Positions 32,480 through 40,968 of a stretch of 64,000 nucleotides of DNA are shown one piece after another (position 1 is the first letter of the stretch; each line of letters begins with the position of its first letter). The stretch lies in assembly GCF_024586915.1 (NCBI RefSeq), contig NZ_JANBVS010000010.1:124001-188000 (forward strand). The letters are read 5' to 3'. The DNA is from Bradyrhizobium sp. SRS-191 (lineage in GTDB: Bacteria; Pseudomonadota; Alphaproteobacteria; Rhizobiales; Xanthobacteraceae). The notes below the pieces were generated by a model that searched no databases, was not told the DNA's origin, and was given only the letters and a program-made list of their open reading frames with translations. The position numbers and the translations under genes were made by a program.

Positions 32480-34543
32480 TCAGGCGGCGCGGACCTCCTC
32501 GACGAAGCTGCCGACCTCGGTCTTCAGCTGCTCGGCCTGTCGCGACAGTCCGTCGGCCGCGTTGAGCACCTCGCCTGCTGCGACGCCGGTTTCGGTCGCC
32601 GCCTTGCTCACGCCGGTGATCGTCGTCGTCACGTCCTTGACCGAATGTGAGGTCTGCTGAACGTTGCGGGCGATTTCCCCCGTCGCAACACCCTGCGCGT
32701 CGACCGCCGAAGCGATCGCGTTCGAGATCGAGGAGACCTCTTCGATGGTCCCGGCAATGCCGCGGATCGCGTCGACGGCTTCCTTGGTGGCGGCCTGGAT
32801 CTGCGAGATCTGCGCCCCGATATCCGCCGTCGCCGACGCCGTCTGCGTCGCGAGCATCTTCACCTCGGAGGCAACCACCGCGAACCCGCGCCCGGCTTCG
32901 CCGGCCCGCGCCGCCTCGATCGTCGCGTTCAGTGCGAGCAGATTGGTCTGCGCGGCAATCGCCTGGATCAGCGTGACGACCTCGCCGATCTTCTCGGCGC
33001 CCTCCGCCAGGGTCTGCACGATCCTGTCGGTGCGCTGCGCATCTGCAACGGCACGCCCAGTGATCGTCGAGGACTGCGCGACCTGGCGGCTGATCTCGGT
33101 GATCGAGGCGGTCAGCTCCTCGGCCGCGGAGGCGACCGTGCTGGCGCCCATGCTCGCCTCTTCGGCCGCGGTGGCCACCGTGGTCGCCTGCCCCTTGGTC
33201 TGCGTCGCGGTCGAGGACATCGAACGCGCCGTCGTCTCCAACTCGGTCGCGCCGGAGGCCAGCTGCGCCACCATGGCGCCCGCCTTGGCCTCGAAATCGC
33301 GCACCAGGCTTTCGAGACGCATCGCGCGCTTTTCCTTGACGATGCGCTCGGCGGCCTGTTCGCCGGCCAACCGGTTGGTGGTGAGCATGGCCTCCTTGAA
33401 GACCTGCACGGACTGAGCCATGCCGCCGATCTCGTCCTTGCGCGTGGCGAACGGCACCTCGGCCTCCTCGTTGCGGGCGAGCCGGGTCATCACCTCCGAC
33501 AGCTTCGCGATCGGGTTGAGCAGATGGCGCACCAGCAGGACGGACGACGCCGCCGACAATCCCAGGACGAACAGGATGGCTGCACCGGCGAACAGGATGC
33601 CCTTGAGCCCGTCGGCCTCGTCCTGCTCGGCGACGGCCTGCGCATCACGCAACGCGGCGTCGCGAATGCCGAGCAGCGAGGCGTTCGCCATCGTGGCCTG
33701 CCTGCGCCAATCGTCGATCGACACCTCATAAGGCGTGGCGTTGAATGCGGCCTTGATCAGCGCCTCGCGCAGCGTCTTGTCTGCGCCAAAATAACGCTCA
33801 CGCGCCTCGCCGACGCTCGCGCGCGTCGCCTTGGGCGCATGGGCGTCGTCGCCGCGATCGAGGATCTCGGCCCACAGCCGCGCCATCTGGCCAGTCGCGA
33901 CGTTCAATTCATCCCGCTCCGCAGCCGTGGCCGAACGGCCGGCCGTGACCAGCCCCGAAATCAGCAGCGACACCTGGCCCGCCGTCTGCCGGATCACCCA
34001 GCCCTTCTGGGCGACGTCGAGCAGATTGCCGGCCGTGGTGCTCAGCCGCATCGTCTCCTTGATGCCGGTTTCGAGCAGCTGGTTCAGGCTCGCCATCGCA
34101 TCGGCGTAGTCGCGCATCGCCTTGGCAGCGATGCCGCTTCCACGCTCGGTGAGCGGCTTGCTCCAGTTGGCGGCCGCTTCGTCGCGCACGGCGGCAATCT
34201 TCGCCATGGCTGCCTTGACCCGCTGCGTCAGGTCGTCGTCGCCGCGCGCGAGCACAGTCAGCTTCTCCAGCGCCTCGTCGCTCGTACGGCGATTGTCGGC
34301 GAACTCCTTCAGCACGGCACCGTCAGCCGGAGATTTGCCGATCAGGGCGCGATTGACGGGACCGCGTTCGACCGTCAGTGCTCCCACCGCATCGAAGCCG
34401 GCCGCCAGCCGCGCCTCGAGGGCGTGCGCCGCGATCGCATTCTGATAGGCGCCCCAGCGCTCGCTGAGTTGAAGGCCGGATGTCAGGACGATCACGCCCG
34501 ACATCAACGCCGCGATGGCAATTCCCGTCCGCTTGATGGACAC
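32480..34543 (-). CDS. Methyl-accepting chemotaxis protein
   Basis: This 687-residue transmembrane chemoreceptor relays ligand sensing to CheA/CheW. A first helix (about residues 6-26) is followed by a periplasmic helical domain of about 280 residues, a second helix (GILFAGAAILFVLGLSAA), a HAMP domain (NPIAKLSEVMTRLARNEE) and the cytoplasmic signalling hairpin containing EVKMLATQTASATADI. I favour a GTG start at 34543, behind GAGG and just before SIKRTG; an upstream TTG at 34570 is less likely. No other chemotaxis gene is nearby, so it appears to be an orphan receptor. Confidence 0.93.
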   Translation of the reverse strand: MSIKRTGIAIAALMSGVIVLTSGLQLSERWGAYQNAIAAHALEARLAAGFDAVGALTVERGPVNRALIGKSPADGAVLKEFADNRRTSDEALEKLTVLARGDDDLTQRVKAAMAKIAAVRDEAAANWSKPLTERGSGIAAKAMRDYADAMASLNQLLETGIKETMRLSTTAGNLLDVAQKGWVIRQTAGQVSLLISGLVTAGRSATAAERDELNVATGQMARLWAEILDRGDDAHAPKATRASVGEARERYFGADKTLREALIKAAFNATPYEVSIDDWRRQATMANASLLGIRDAALRDAQAVAEQDEADGLKGILFAGAAILFVLGLSAASSVLLVRHLLNPIAKLSEVMTRLARNEEAEVPFATRKDEIGGMAQSVQVFKEAMLTTNRLAGEQAAERIVKEKRAMRLESLVRDFEAKAGAMVAQLASGATELETTARSMSSTATQTKGQATTVATAAEEASMGASTVASAAEELTASITEISRQVAQSSTITGRAVADAQRTDRIVQTLAEGAEKIGEVVTLIQAIAAQTNLLALNATIEAARAGEAGRGFAVVASEVKMLATQTASATADIGAQISQIQAATKEAVDAIRGIAGTIEEVSSISNAIASAVDAQGVATGEIARNVQQTSHSVKDVTTTITGVSKAATETGVAAGEVLNAADGLSRQAEQLKTEVGSFVEEVRAA

Positions 34544-34617
34544 GTCCTCAACTCCCCATTCCCACGACAACCCGTGCCCGAGGGCGCACTGAGCGCCCCC
34601 GCGCGGCGCGCCCTGCC

Positions 34618-35367
34618 CTACTTCAGTTCAAATTCCACCAGCTCGATGGTCGACTTGCCCGTATTGCGGATCGTTCGCGCCGGCCCGATGTCCTGCCAGG
34701 CGAAGTCGCCGAACTTCAGGTTCAGCCTGTGGTCCGGCTTGCCTTCGCGGCCCTCGATGAGTTCGCCACCCTGCACCACGATCCGCACGCCAGGCGCGAC
34801 CTGGCGCATCGCCGGCGCGGTTTCGCCAGGCTGCAGGATCAATCGCCAAGCCTGGACCCGATGATTGTCCATGACCGTGACATAGGGCTCGGGACGTGCG
34901 GCCGGCGTGAACCGGCCCGGCTCGGAGTCGAACAGCTCGAAGCCAGCGATCCGGAAATCGCCTGAGCCGACATTGACGACCTGGTGGACGCCCGGCTTCT
35001 TCGTGTAGTTGGTGAACAGGACCTCCCCGACCTTGCGGGGAACGATCAGCGGCTTCCCGCCGAGCGGCGTCCCCTCCGCATTCGAGACGGCCAGATAGAC
35101 CTGCGCGAAATCCCTGTAATGACTGTGGTAGGCCGCCATTCCTCCGGCGGGGATCGTGACGTTCATGAACTGCAGATATTCGTTCTTGAACGTCTGATCG
35201 TGGAAGCTCGCGAACTCGATCGGAACGATCTCAGGCTCGCCTGCCGCGTTGGCGCGACCTGGCAGCATGGCGGCGCCGACCACCTGCGCGCCAAGCACCG
35301 CACAACACCCGCACAAAAACTGCCGCCGTCCCATCGCATTCCGCATCTTGTCGCCTTGTCGTCTCAT
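34618..35367 (-). CDS. Exported cupin-domain protein with Tat-like signal
   Basis: This 249-residue protein has an N-terminal signal with twin Arg (MGRRQFLCGCCAVLGAQVV) and a cleavage-like ANAAG near residue 42, suggesting export. The mature part looks like two cupin barrels: ITIPAGG-like TIPAGGMAAYHSHYRDFAQ, then GVHQVVNVGSGDFRIAGFE, and later LQPGETAPAMRQVAPGVRIVV. His residues in AYHSHY could bind a metal. Starts at 35367, 35346 or 35334 are all possible. No function can be assigned. Confidence 0.7.
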   Translation of the reverse strand: MRRQGDKMRNAMGRRQFLCGCCAVLGAQVVGAAMLPGRANAAGEPEIVPIEFASFHDQTFKNEYLQFMNVTIPAGGMAAYHSHYRDFAQVYLAVSNAEGTPLGGKPLIVPRKVGEVLFTNYTKKPGVHQVVNVGSGDFRIAGFELFDSEPGRFTPAARPEPYVTVMDNHRVQAWRLILQPGETAPAMRQVAPGVRIVVQGGELIEGREGKPDHRLNLKFGDFAWQDIGPARTIRNTGKSTIELVEFELK

Positions 35368-35704
35368 TGAGTTGAGCTCGCCAAGCCGAATATCGGGTTA
35401 CCTTTAAGAGGCGCTTAAATGAGTGCGCGATCGCAGCGGTGACTGCGCATGGCACGTCACTTGCGAATGCATGACTGATGCATCGCCGACGATCACCGGC
35501 CGTGCCGCCGAAACGAGACGCATGATCTAATCAGGTAAGAGGCGAGTGCGAGCGACACCGCTCTTTCGAACGCGTCCGCAAGACTGCTCAAACTGCGACA
35601 TGCTCACTCGCGTCGAGCGATCCTTCGGATCAACCAGCACGTCGGCGACGTTATGGTCGTCCTCAGCAACGCCGGCGTGGGACATCACGCCTGCATCCGG
35701 TCTC

Positions 35705-35795
35705 ACGTCGCAAACAGCAGGCATGGCTTCGCCATCTCGCGGTGATCTCCGCCCGAGTTCCACCTGAGTGAACGTCCTCTCTTGACGAAGAGGCG
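35705..35795 (+). repeat. Fragment of the long dispersed repeat (5' part)
   Basis: CACGTCGCAAACAGCAGGCATGG, then TCTCGCGG, CGCCCGAG and GAAGAGGCGCCGGGA align with the 5' end of the repeats starting at 31797 and 57297. The paired hairpins and everything downstream are missing. Confidence 0.6.
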
Positions 35796-35880
35796 CCGGG
35801 ATTGAGAGGCACTGACGCGAACCAAGCAGCTTCGATTCACACAGCGAACTCAAGCCTGCGCTCGGGGCTGCCGATCGCGG

Positions 35881-36036
35881 CTATTGTGCCGTCAGCACGA
35901 GGATCAGCGGCATGGTCGCCACGGCCAGCGCCGTCTGAACGCTGATGATGCGGGCGGCGACGTGATGGTCGCCGCCAAGCAGACGCGCCATGATGTAGGC
36001 CGATGGCGTGCACGGCAACGCGTTGGCGGCGATCTT
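35881..36036 (-). pseudogene. AEC-family permease C-terminal remnant
   Basis: In the minus frame, about 50 codons read as the last helices of an auxin-efflux-carrier (AEC) family permease: ANALPCTPSAYIMARLLGG followed by ISVQTALAVATMPLILVL and a stop. Upstream of about 36036 the similarity ends and a dispersed repeat begins, so the rest of the gene is gone. Family assignment is from pattern recognition. Confidence 0.55.
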
Positions 36037-36082
36037 CCTGGGGACGCCGATGCCGAGCAGATGCCGCCCTCGGCTTTTGACC

Positions 36083-36165
36083 CTCATGGTAAGGAGCACC
36101 GCGCCACCGGTCGTGCCCATGACGAAGAGTCTTCATGGCGGCGCGTCTCGAACCACCGTCCTCTC
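36083..36165 (+). repeat. Bradyrhizobiaceae-type intergenic repeat (short copy)
   Basis: CTCATGGTAAGGAGCACC, CCACCGGTCGTGCCCATGACG, then TTCATGGCGGCGCGTCTCG and AACCACCG. The same block is at 58238-58320. It sits exactly where the AEC permease remnant stops. Confidence 0.75.
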
Positions 36166-36172
36166 GTCATGT

Positions 36173-36292
36173 TCACGGCAGCGCCGCAAACGGATCGCGC
36201 ACGGCAACGCCCAGCGACTCGAAGTGCCGGAGGTTGCGGGACAGAATGGTCAGCTGATGCCGGCGCGCTGCCGTCAATGCGAGCATCGGAGG
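36173..36292 (-). pseudogene. PIN-domain (VapC-like) toxin C-terminal remnant
   Basis: The minus frame ends with LTAARRHQLTILSRNLRHFE then SLGVAVRDPFAALP and a stop. This matches the final helix-strand part of VapC-type PIN ribonucleases (typically A-x-x-H-x-L-T-L-V-T-R-N-x-x-D-F). No N-terminal acidic residues or antitoxin gene are present, so it is a remnant. Confidence 0.55.
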
Positions 36293-36427
36293 CGCGGGCA
36301 GCACCGCAACCGCCCTCTGAAGGCTGATGATTCCGGCGGTACAGACTCTCGATCGATCGAACGAGCTCTTGCCTCGATCGGCCGTCTGTGGTTTCCGCAC
36401 ACGGTCATCGTGCGGCCGTTCACGGAA

Positions 36428-37348
36428 CTAATCGAAATGAGCCGGCTCCGTTCCCGGATAGGCCAGCACGACGAACTCACAAAACGCGCGCGCCGCCGGC
36501 GACAGCGGCGCGCCGCTCTTCCAGGCCAGACCGACATCCATCGTGTGGACGTCGTCGTCGAGCGTCTTGAGGTCGATCCGGTGTCCCTCGAGCGACCACG
36601 GCCGGTACACCATGTCGGACAGGATTGTGATCCCCATCCCCGTCGCCACCATGCTTCGCACGGCTTCCGTGGACTGGGTCCGGAAGATCACGTTCGGAAC
36701 GTGCGGAGTGCATCGCCAGTACCGCATCGCCGAACGCTCGGCCTCGTCGACGGTCAGCATCAGGTAGGGTTGTCCGGCGAGATCCGACAGGTTGACGCTG
36801 GGTCGGTGAAGCAGCGGATGGTTGGCGCATGTCCACAACCGCCGCGGCGAGCGCATCAGCAGCCGCGAGCGGATCGCGCCGCGGTCGTGCAGGTTCGACA
36901 CCAGCATCACCGCGACATCCACGCGTCCCTTGACAAGGCTGAACTCGATCGCATCGCGTTCGTACTCATGGAGCCGCACGGTCACACCGGGAAACGCGCG
37001 CCAGAAGCGTGACAGCAGGGCCGGCATGAAATACCCGGCGACCGTGTAGCTGACAGCCACATCGACCGCGCCGTCGACCTGCTTCCCCCAGCGATGCGGC
37101 CCGCGCAGCGCATCCGCGACACTCGCCTCGATCACCCGGGCGCGCTCGAGAAATTGTTGCCCATCGACGGTCAACGTGACGCCGTTCGAGTGCCGCTCGA
37201 ACAGCTTCTTGCCGAGCTCGGTCTCCAGCGACTTGATCGACGCGGTCACCGCCGACTGCGTCACATTGAGCGCCGCAGCCGCGGCCGAGAGCTTGCCGGT
37301 CTCAGCCGTTGCGATGAAGTGCCGAACCTGACGGAACGTCAGAGACAT
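36428..37348 (-). CDS. LysR-family transcriptional regulator
   Basis: This 306-residue LysR regulator has an N-terminal winged helix (MSLTFRQVRHFIATAETGKL, then SAAAAALNVTQSAVTASIKS) and a two-lobed effector domain from about residue 90. The ATG at 37348 is preferred over a TTG one codon upstream. It is divergent from the transporter operon starting at 37447 with about 98 bases between, the usual layout for a LysR protein controlling its neighbour, so the ligand may be the transported compound or a derivative. Confidence 0.92.
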   Translation of the reverse strand: MSLTFRQVRHFIATAETGKLSAAAAALNVTQSAVTASIKSLETELGKKLFERHSNGVTLTVDGQQFLERARVIEASVADALRGPHRWGKQVDGAVDVAVSYTVAGYFMPALLSRFWRAFPGVTVRLHEYERDAIEFSLVKGRVDVAVMLVSNLHDRGAIRSRLLMRSPRRLWTCANHPLLHRPSVNLSDLAGQPYLMLTVDEAERSAMRYWRCTPHVPNVIFRTQSTEAVRSMVATGMGITILSDMVYRPWSLEGHRIDLKTLDDDVHTMDVGLAWKSGAPLSPAARAFCEFVVLAYPGTEPAHFD

Positions 37349-37446
37349 CAAATTTTCCGATATCAGCGAACATTTTTTCGAGTTTTACAATTGCGTTGCG
37401 CGATGCGGAAATCAAGCCATCTGCTCGTGTTCCCAGAGGCGTTGCG
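37349..37446. promoter_or_regulatory. Divergent LysR/transporter promoter region
   Basis: This AT-rich 98-base gap carries TTC-N10-GAA at 37355-37370, an interrupted dyad of the size expected of a LysR site. Runs of T at 37373-37379 and 37382-37386 also stand out. The assignment as operator is tentative. Confidence 0.35.
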
Positions 37447-38220
37447 ATGGCTTCGGTTGAGTTGGCTCTGAGTGCTCAAGATGTCAGCGTTCAATTCGAC
37501 GGACTGAAGGCTCTCTCCAACGTTTCGCTGGCGGTACCACGCGGCCGTATCACCGGACTGATCGGGCCGAACGGTGCTGGAAAGACCACGCTGATCAACG
37601 TCTTGACGGGGTTTCAGCAGGCCAGCTCGGGCATCGTCGAACTCGAAGGCCCGACAATCAATGGTGTCGCAGCTCATAAGTTGCGCCGTATGGGCGTGGC
37701 GCGCACATTTCAGTCAGGCCGGCTATTTCGTGAGCTAACCGTCGTCGACAATCTCGAAGTCACAGGTGTGGGCCTCGGTCATAACCGCCATCACGCGATC
37801 GGCGAGGCCGAGCGCGTGATGGAATGGCTCGGCATTGCGCATCTCGGCGGTACCATCGCCGGTGCCCTGCCCTATACCGACGAGCGCCGCGTCGCCATCG
37901 GCCGCGCCATCATGTGCACGCCGCGCTATCTGCTGCTGGACGAGCCGGCGGCCGGCATGTCGGAGCACGAAAGCCACGAGCTCGCGACGATCATCCGGCG
38001 CATCGCCAACGAGCTGAACATCGGCGTGCTGCTGATCGAGCACAATATCGGGCTCGTGCTCGAATTGTGCGAGCGCGTCTTCGTGCTCGATTCCGGCGAA
38101 ATCATCGAGGTCGGACCACCGCAGCAGATCCGCGACAGCGACGCCGTGCGCCATGCCTATATGGGAACCCAGCGCGACGAGCCCATGCCTGCGCTTGCCG
38201 TCGACGGAGCAGCCGCCTGA
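37447..38220 (+). CDS. livG: Branched-chain amino acid-type ABC transporter ATP-binding protein LivG
   Basis: This 257-residue ATPase is of the LivG type. Walker A is GPNGAGKTTLINVL, Walker B is YLLLDEPAAGMSEHE, and the His-loop follows in LLIEHNIGLV. The ABC signature is ALPYTDERRVAIGRA, where the usual LSGGQ-like SYGxQ reads PYTDE, an atypical form. The start is ATG 37447. Its stop shares one base with the start of livF (TGATG). Confidence 0.92.
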   Translation: MASVELALSAQDVSVQFDGLKALSNVSLAVPRGRITGLIGPNGAGKTTLINVLTGFQQASSGIVELEGPTINGVAAHKLRRMGVARTFQSGRLFRELTVVDNLEVTGVGLGHNRHHAIGEAERVMEWLGIAHLGGTIAGALPYTDERRVAIGRAIMCTPRYLLLDEPAAGMSEHESHELATIIRRIANELNIGVLLIEHNIGLVLELCERVFVLDSGEIIEVGPPQQIRDSDAVRHAYMGTQRDEPMPALAVDGAAA

Positions 38221-38942
38221 TGACGCTGCTCGCAGTCGATGACCTCACTGTCCGCTATGGCCGGCTGACGGCCTTGCGCGGCGTCAGCCTCAGCATCACG
38301 CAAGGCGAGATTCTGTTTGTCACCGGGCCTAACGGCGCCGGCAAGTCGACGCTGCTCAACGCGATCGCAGGCGTCGTGCCTCCCGTGTCGGGCCGCATCA
38401 CGCTCGACGGCCAGGAGATCACGGGCGCACCGCCGGAACAGATCGCGCGCCGCGGCTTCTCGATGGTTCCCGAAGGTCGCAACGTGTTCGGTGCACTCAC
38501 CATCGAGGAGAATCTCAAGGTCGGCGCCGGCATGCGCACCGATAAGCACGGCGTCGCCGCGGATCTGGACGCGGTCTACCGCGAGTTTCCAATTCTGGCC
38601 GAGCGCCGCCACGCGGTCGCCGGCATGTTGTCCGGCGGCCAGCAGCAGATGCTGGTCATCGGCCGCGCCCTGATGACCTCGCCGCGCCTGATCGCAATCG
38701 ACGAGCCCTCACTCGGACTGGCGCCGAAGATCATCGACCAGGTCTACGAGATCCTGATGCGCCTGCGTGCCCAGCGCCAGCTGACGCTGCTGATCGTCGA
38801 GCAGAGCTCCACGCGCGCCCTCATGACCGGGGGCCGGATGATCCTGATGCGCGGCGGCCGCATCGTGCTGGAGGGACCTGCCAGCGAGATGGTCAAGGAC
38901 GAGCGACTGAAGCAGGCCTATTTCGGGTTCGGGGATCACTAG
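38220..38942 (+). CDS. livF: Branched-chain amino acid-type ABC transporter ATP-binding protein LivF
   Basis: This 240-residue second ATPase of the importer has Walker A GPNGAGKSTLLNAI, a normal signature LSGGQQQMLVIGRAL and Walker B LIAIDEPSLGLAPK. MVPEGRNVFGALTIEENL is a LivF hallmark. The start overlaps livG by one base. Together LivG and LivF drive the LivH/LivM permeases encoded just downstream. Confidence 0.94.
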   Translation: MTLLAVDDLTVRYGRLTALRGVSLSITQGEILFVTGPNGAGKSTLLNAIAGVVPPVSGRITLDGQEITGAPPEQIARRGFSMVPEGRNVFGALTIEENLKVGAGMRTDKHGVAADLDAVYREFPILAERRHAVAGMLSGGQQQMLVIGRALMTSPRLIAIDEPSLGLAPKIIDQVYEILMRLRAQRQLTLLIVEQSSTRALMTGGRMILMRGGRIVLEGPASEMVKDERLKQAYFGFGDH

Positions 38943-38944
38943 CG

Positions 38945-39859
38945 ATGACAGGACTGCTGCAGATCGTGTTCGATGCGCTCAGCCTCGGCAGCCTCTATGC
39001 CCTCGGCGCGCTGGGAATCGCGCTGATCTTCGGTGTGATGCGGCTGGTCAACTTCGCCCATGGCGACTTCATCGCATTCTGTGTCTTCGCCATGCTGTGG
39101 CCGTCGACCAACGCTGCCGCCATTGTGTTCGCCGGCAATCTGCCGTCCTGGCTTCTGGTGCCGCTGTTGCTGCTGGTCGGCGCGGGACTGTCGGTGCTGT
39201 CCGAGATCATCGTATTCCGGCGTTTTCGCAACGCGAACCCGGCAACGATGATGATTGCCTCCTTCGCGCTCGGCTTCGCGATGCGCAACTTCCTTCTCAT
39301 GCTGTACTCGAGCCGTCCCAAATCGATCACGCTGTGGCCGACGCTCGGACTGCCCGTGGAGATCCTCGGCGCCCGCATCCCGATGCTGCAGGTGGTCACC
39401 ATCGTCATCACGCTGGTCGTGCTGGCTGCGCTGACGCTGTTCCTCAAGCGCACCCGCTACGGCCTGGAAATGCGCGCAGCGGCCGAGAACTTCACCATGG
39501 CGCGAATGTTGGGAGTGCGCGCCAACGGCGTCATCCTGTTCGCCTTCGCCATCTCCGGCATGCTGGCGGCCGCGATCGGGCTCATCCTCGCCACCAATTC
39601 GGGCACCGCCGACATCAACATGGGCGCCAACGTCATGCTGATCGCGTTCATCGCGACGGTGATCGGCGGACTCGGCAGCGTTCCCGGCGCCGTGGCGGCC
39701 GGTTTCCTGATCGGGGCCGCCAGCGTCATCTTCCAGGCCACGCTGCCGAACGAGGCCCGTGTGTTCCGCGATTCCTTCGTCTATGGCGCCGTCATCATCG
39801 TCCTGCTGGTGCGTCCGCAGGGTCTGTTCGCGCCCAAATCCGCCAAGCAGAGAGTCTGA
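38945..39859 (+). CDS. livH: Branched-chain amino acid-type ABC transporter permease LivH
   Basis: This 304-residue inner-membrane permease has about eight helices. LGSLYALGALGIALIFGVM and LVNFAHGDF near residues 18-45 are characteristic of LivH. GLGSVPGAVAAGFLIGA near residue 240 matches the conserved loop. It starts two bases after livF, continuing the operon. Confidence 0.94.
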   Translation: MTGLLQIVFDALSLGSLYALGALGIALIFGVMRLVNFAHGDFIAFCVFAMLWPSTNAAAIVFAGNLPSWLLVPLLLLVGAGLSVLSEIIVFRRFRNANPATMMIASFALGFAMRNFLLMLYSSRPKSITLWPTLGLPVEILGARIPMLQVVTIVITLVVLAALTLFLKRTRYGLEMRAAAENFTMARMLGVRANGVILFAFAISGMLAAAIGLILATNSGTADINMGANVMLIAFIATVIGGLGSVPGAVAAGFLIGAASVIFQATLPNEARVFRDSFVYGAVIIVLLVRPQGLFAPKSAKQRV

Positions 39860-39861
39860 CC

Positions 39862-40935
39862 ATGTCGCAACGGCCTTCGGTGCTCTGGCGGACCATCGCG
39901 ACGCCGCTGATCCTGACCGTGCTGCTGCTCGTCATCGCAGCCCTGAGCTATCAGTTCGGCAGCCGCGCCTTCAACCGCACCGTCGTCGAGATGTTCATCA
40001 ACATCATGGTCGTGGTCGGCCTCTATGTGTTCATCGGCAATTCCGGCCTGCTGTCGTTCGGCCATATCAGCTTCATGTGCCTCGGCGCCTACATGACCGC
40101 CTGGCTCACCATCCCGCCGATGATGAAGTCGATCACGCTGAAGGGCCTGCCGGCCTGGCTGCTGCAGACCAAGCTCTCGATGTGGATCGCGACGCCGCTA
40201 TCCGGCCTGTTCGTCGCCATCATCGCGCTGATCGTCGGGCGCATCATCATGCGTCTTTCCGGCATTGCCGCGTCGATCGCGACCTTCGGCCTGCTCGGCG
40301 TGGTCAACAACGTCTATTCGAACTGGGACTCGGTCACCGGCGGACAGGGTTCGATCGTGGGCATCCCGCCGACCATGACCGTCTGGAACGGCTGGCTCGG
40401 CGCTGCCGTCGCCATCGCGATCGCCTATCTCTATGCGATCTCCCGCTCAGGCCTCGCGCTGCGCGCGACCCGCGACGAGGCGGTCGCTGCCAATGCATCG
40501 GGCATCGACATCGTGCGCGAGCGGCTCATCGCCTTCGTGGTCTCCGCCTTCATCATCGGGCTTGCGGGCGCGCTCTACGCGCACTTCCTCAGCATCGTCA
40601 ATCCCGGCGCATTCTATCTGCGGACGACCTTTGTCACGCTGTCGATGCTCGTGGTGGGCGGCATGTACAGTCTCAGCGGCGCCGTGGTCGGCGTGGTCGC
40701 GATATCAGTGCTGATCGAGCTGTTCCGCAATCTGGAGAAGGGCGTCAGCATCGATGGCGTGACGCTCGGCCTGCCGAACGGATTTCAGGAGGTCGCGATC
40801 GGCGTCATCACCATCGTCATCCTGATCTACCTGCCGAGCGGCCTGATGCGCAATCGCGAGCTGACCTGGCCAAGTTGGCGACGCCGACAGGCCGTTCCGC
40901 GTCCGGCCCAGCCCGCGCTGGAAGAGTCGAACTGA
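39862..40935 (+). CDS. livM: Branched-chain amino acid-type ABC transporter permease LivM
   Basis: This 357-residue second permease has FIGNSGLLSFGHISFMCLG near residue 60, the LivM equivalent of the LSLGHA segment, and RDEAVAANASGIDIVRERL as the cytoplasmic coupling loop. The start at ATG 39862 follows GAG-rich sequence two bases after livH; the frame upstream is antisense-like overlap with livH. It pairs with LivH. Confidence 0.93.
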   Translation: MSQRPSVLWRTIATPLILTVLLLVIAALSYQFGSRAFNRTVVEMFINIMVVVGLYVFIGNSGLLSFGHISFMCLGAYMTAWLTIPPMMKSITLKGLPAWLLQTKLSMWIATPLSGLFVAIIALIVGRIIMRLSGIAASIATFGLLGVVNNVYSNWDSVTGGQGSIVGIPPTMTVWNGWLGAAVAIAIAYLYAISRSGLALRATRDEAVAANASGIDIVRERLIAFVVSAFIIGLAGALYAHFLSIVNPGAFYLRTTFVTLSMLVVGGMYSLSGAVVGVVAISVLIELFRNLEKGVSIDGVTLGLPNGFQEVAIGVITIVILIYLPSGLMRNRELTWPSWRRRQAVPRPAQPALEESN

Positions 40936-40968
40936 CACTTAATCCTGTAAACCGGAGGAGTTAGTCTG

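Larger units (their letters stand above)
35368..36427. other. Decayed intergenic region with repeats and gene remnants
   Basis: About 1.06 kb with no intact gene. It holds a short repeat fragment (about 35705-35795), the C-terminal remnant of an AEC-family permease, a Bradyrhizobiaceae-type repeat, and the C-terminal remnant of a PIN-domain protein. Together these read as an eroded insertion hotspot. Confidence 0.65.

Noticed and set aside
36173..36400. Intact toxin gene
   Set aside because: Only the C-terminal third of a PIN domain is recognisable and no antitoxin is adjacent.
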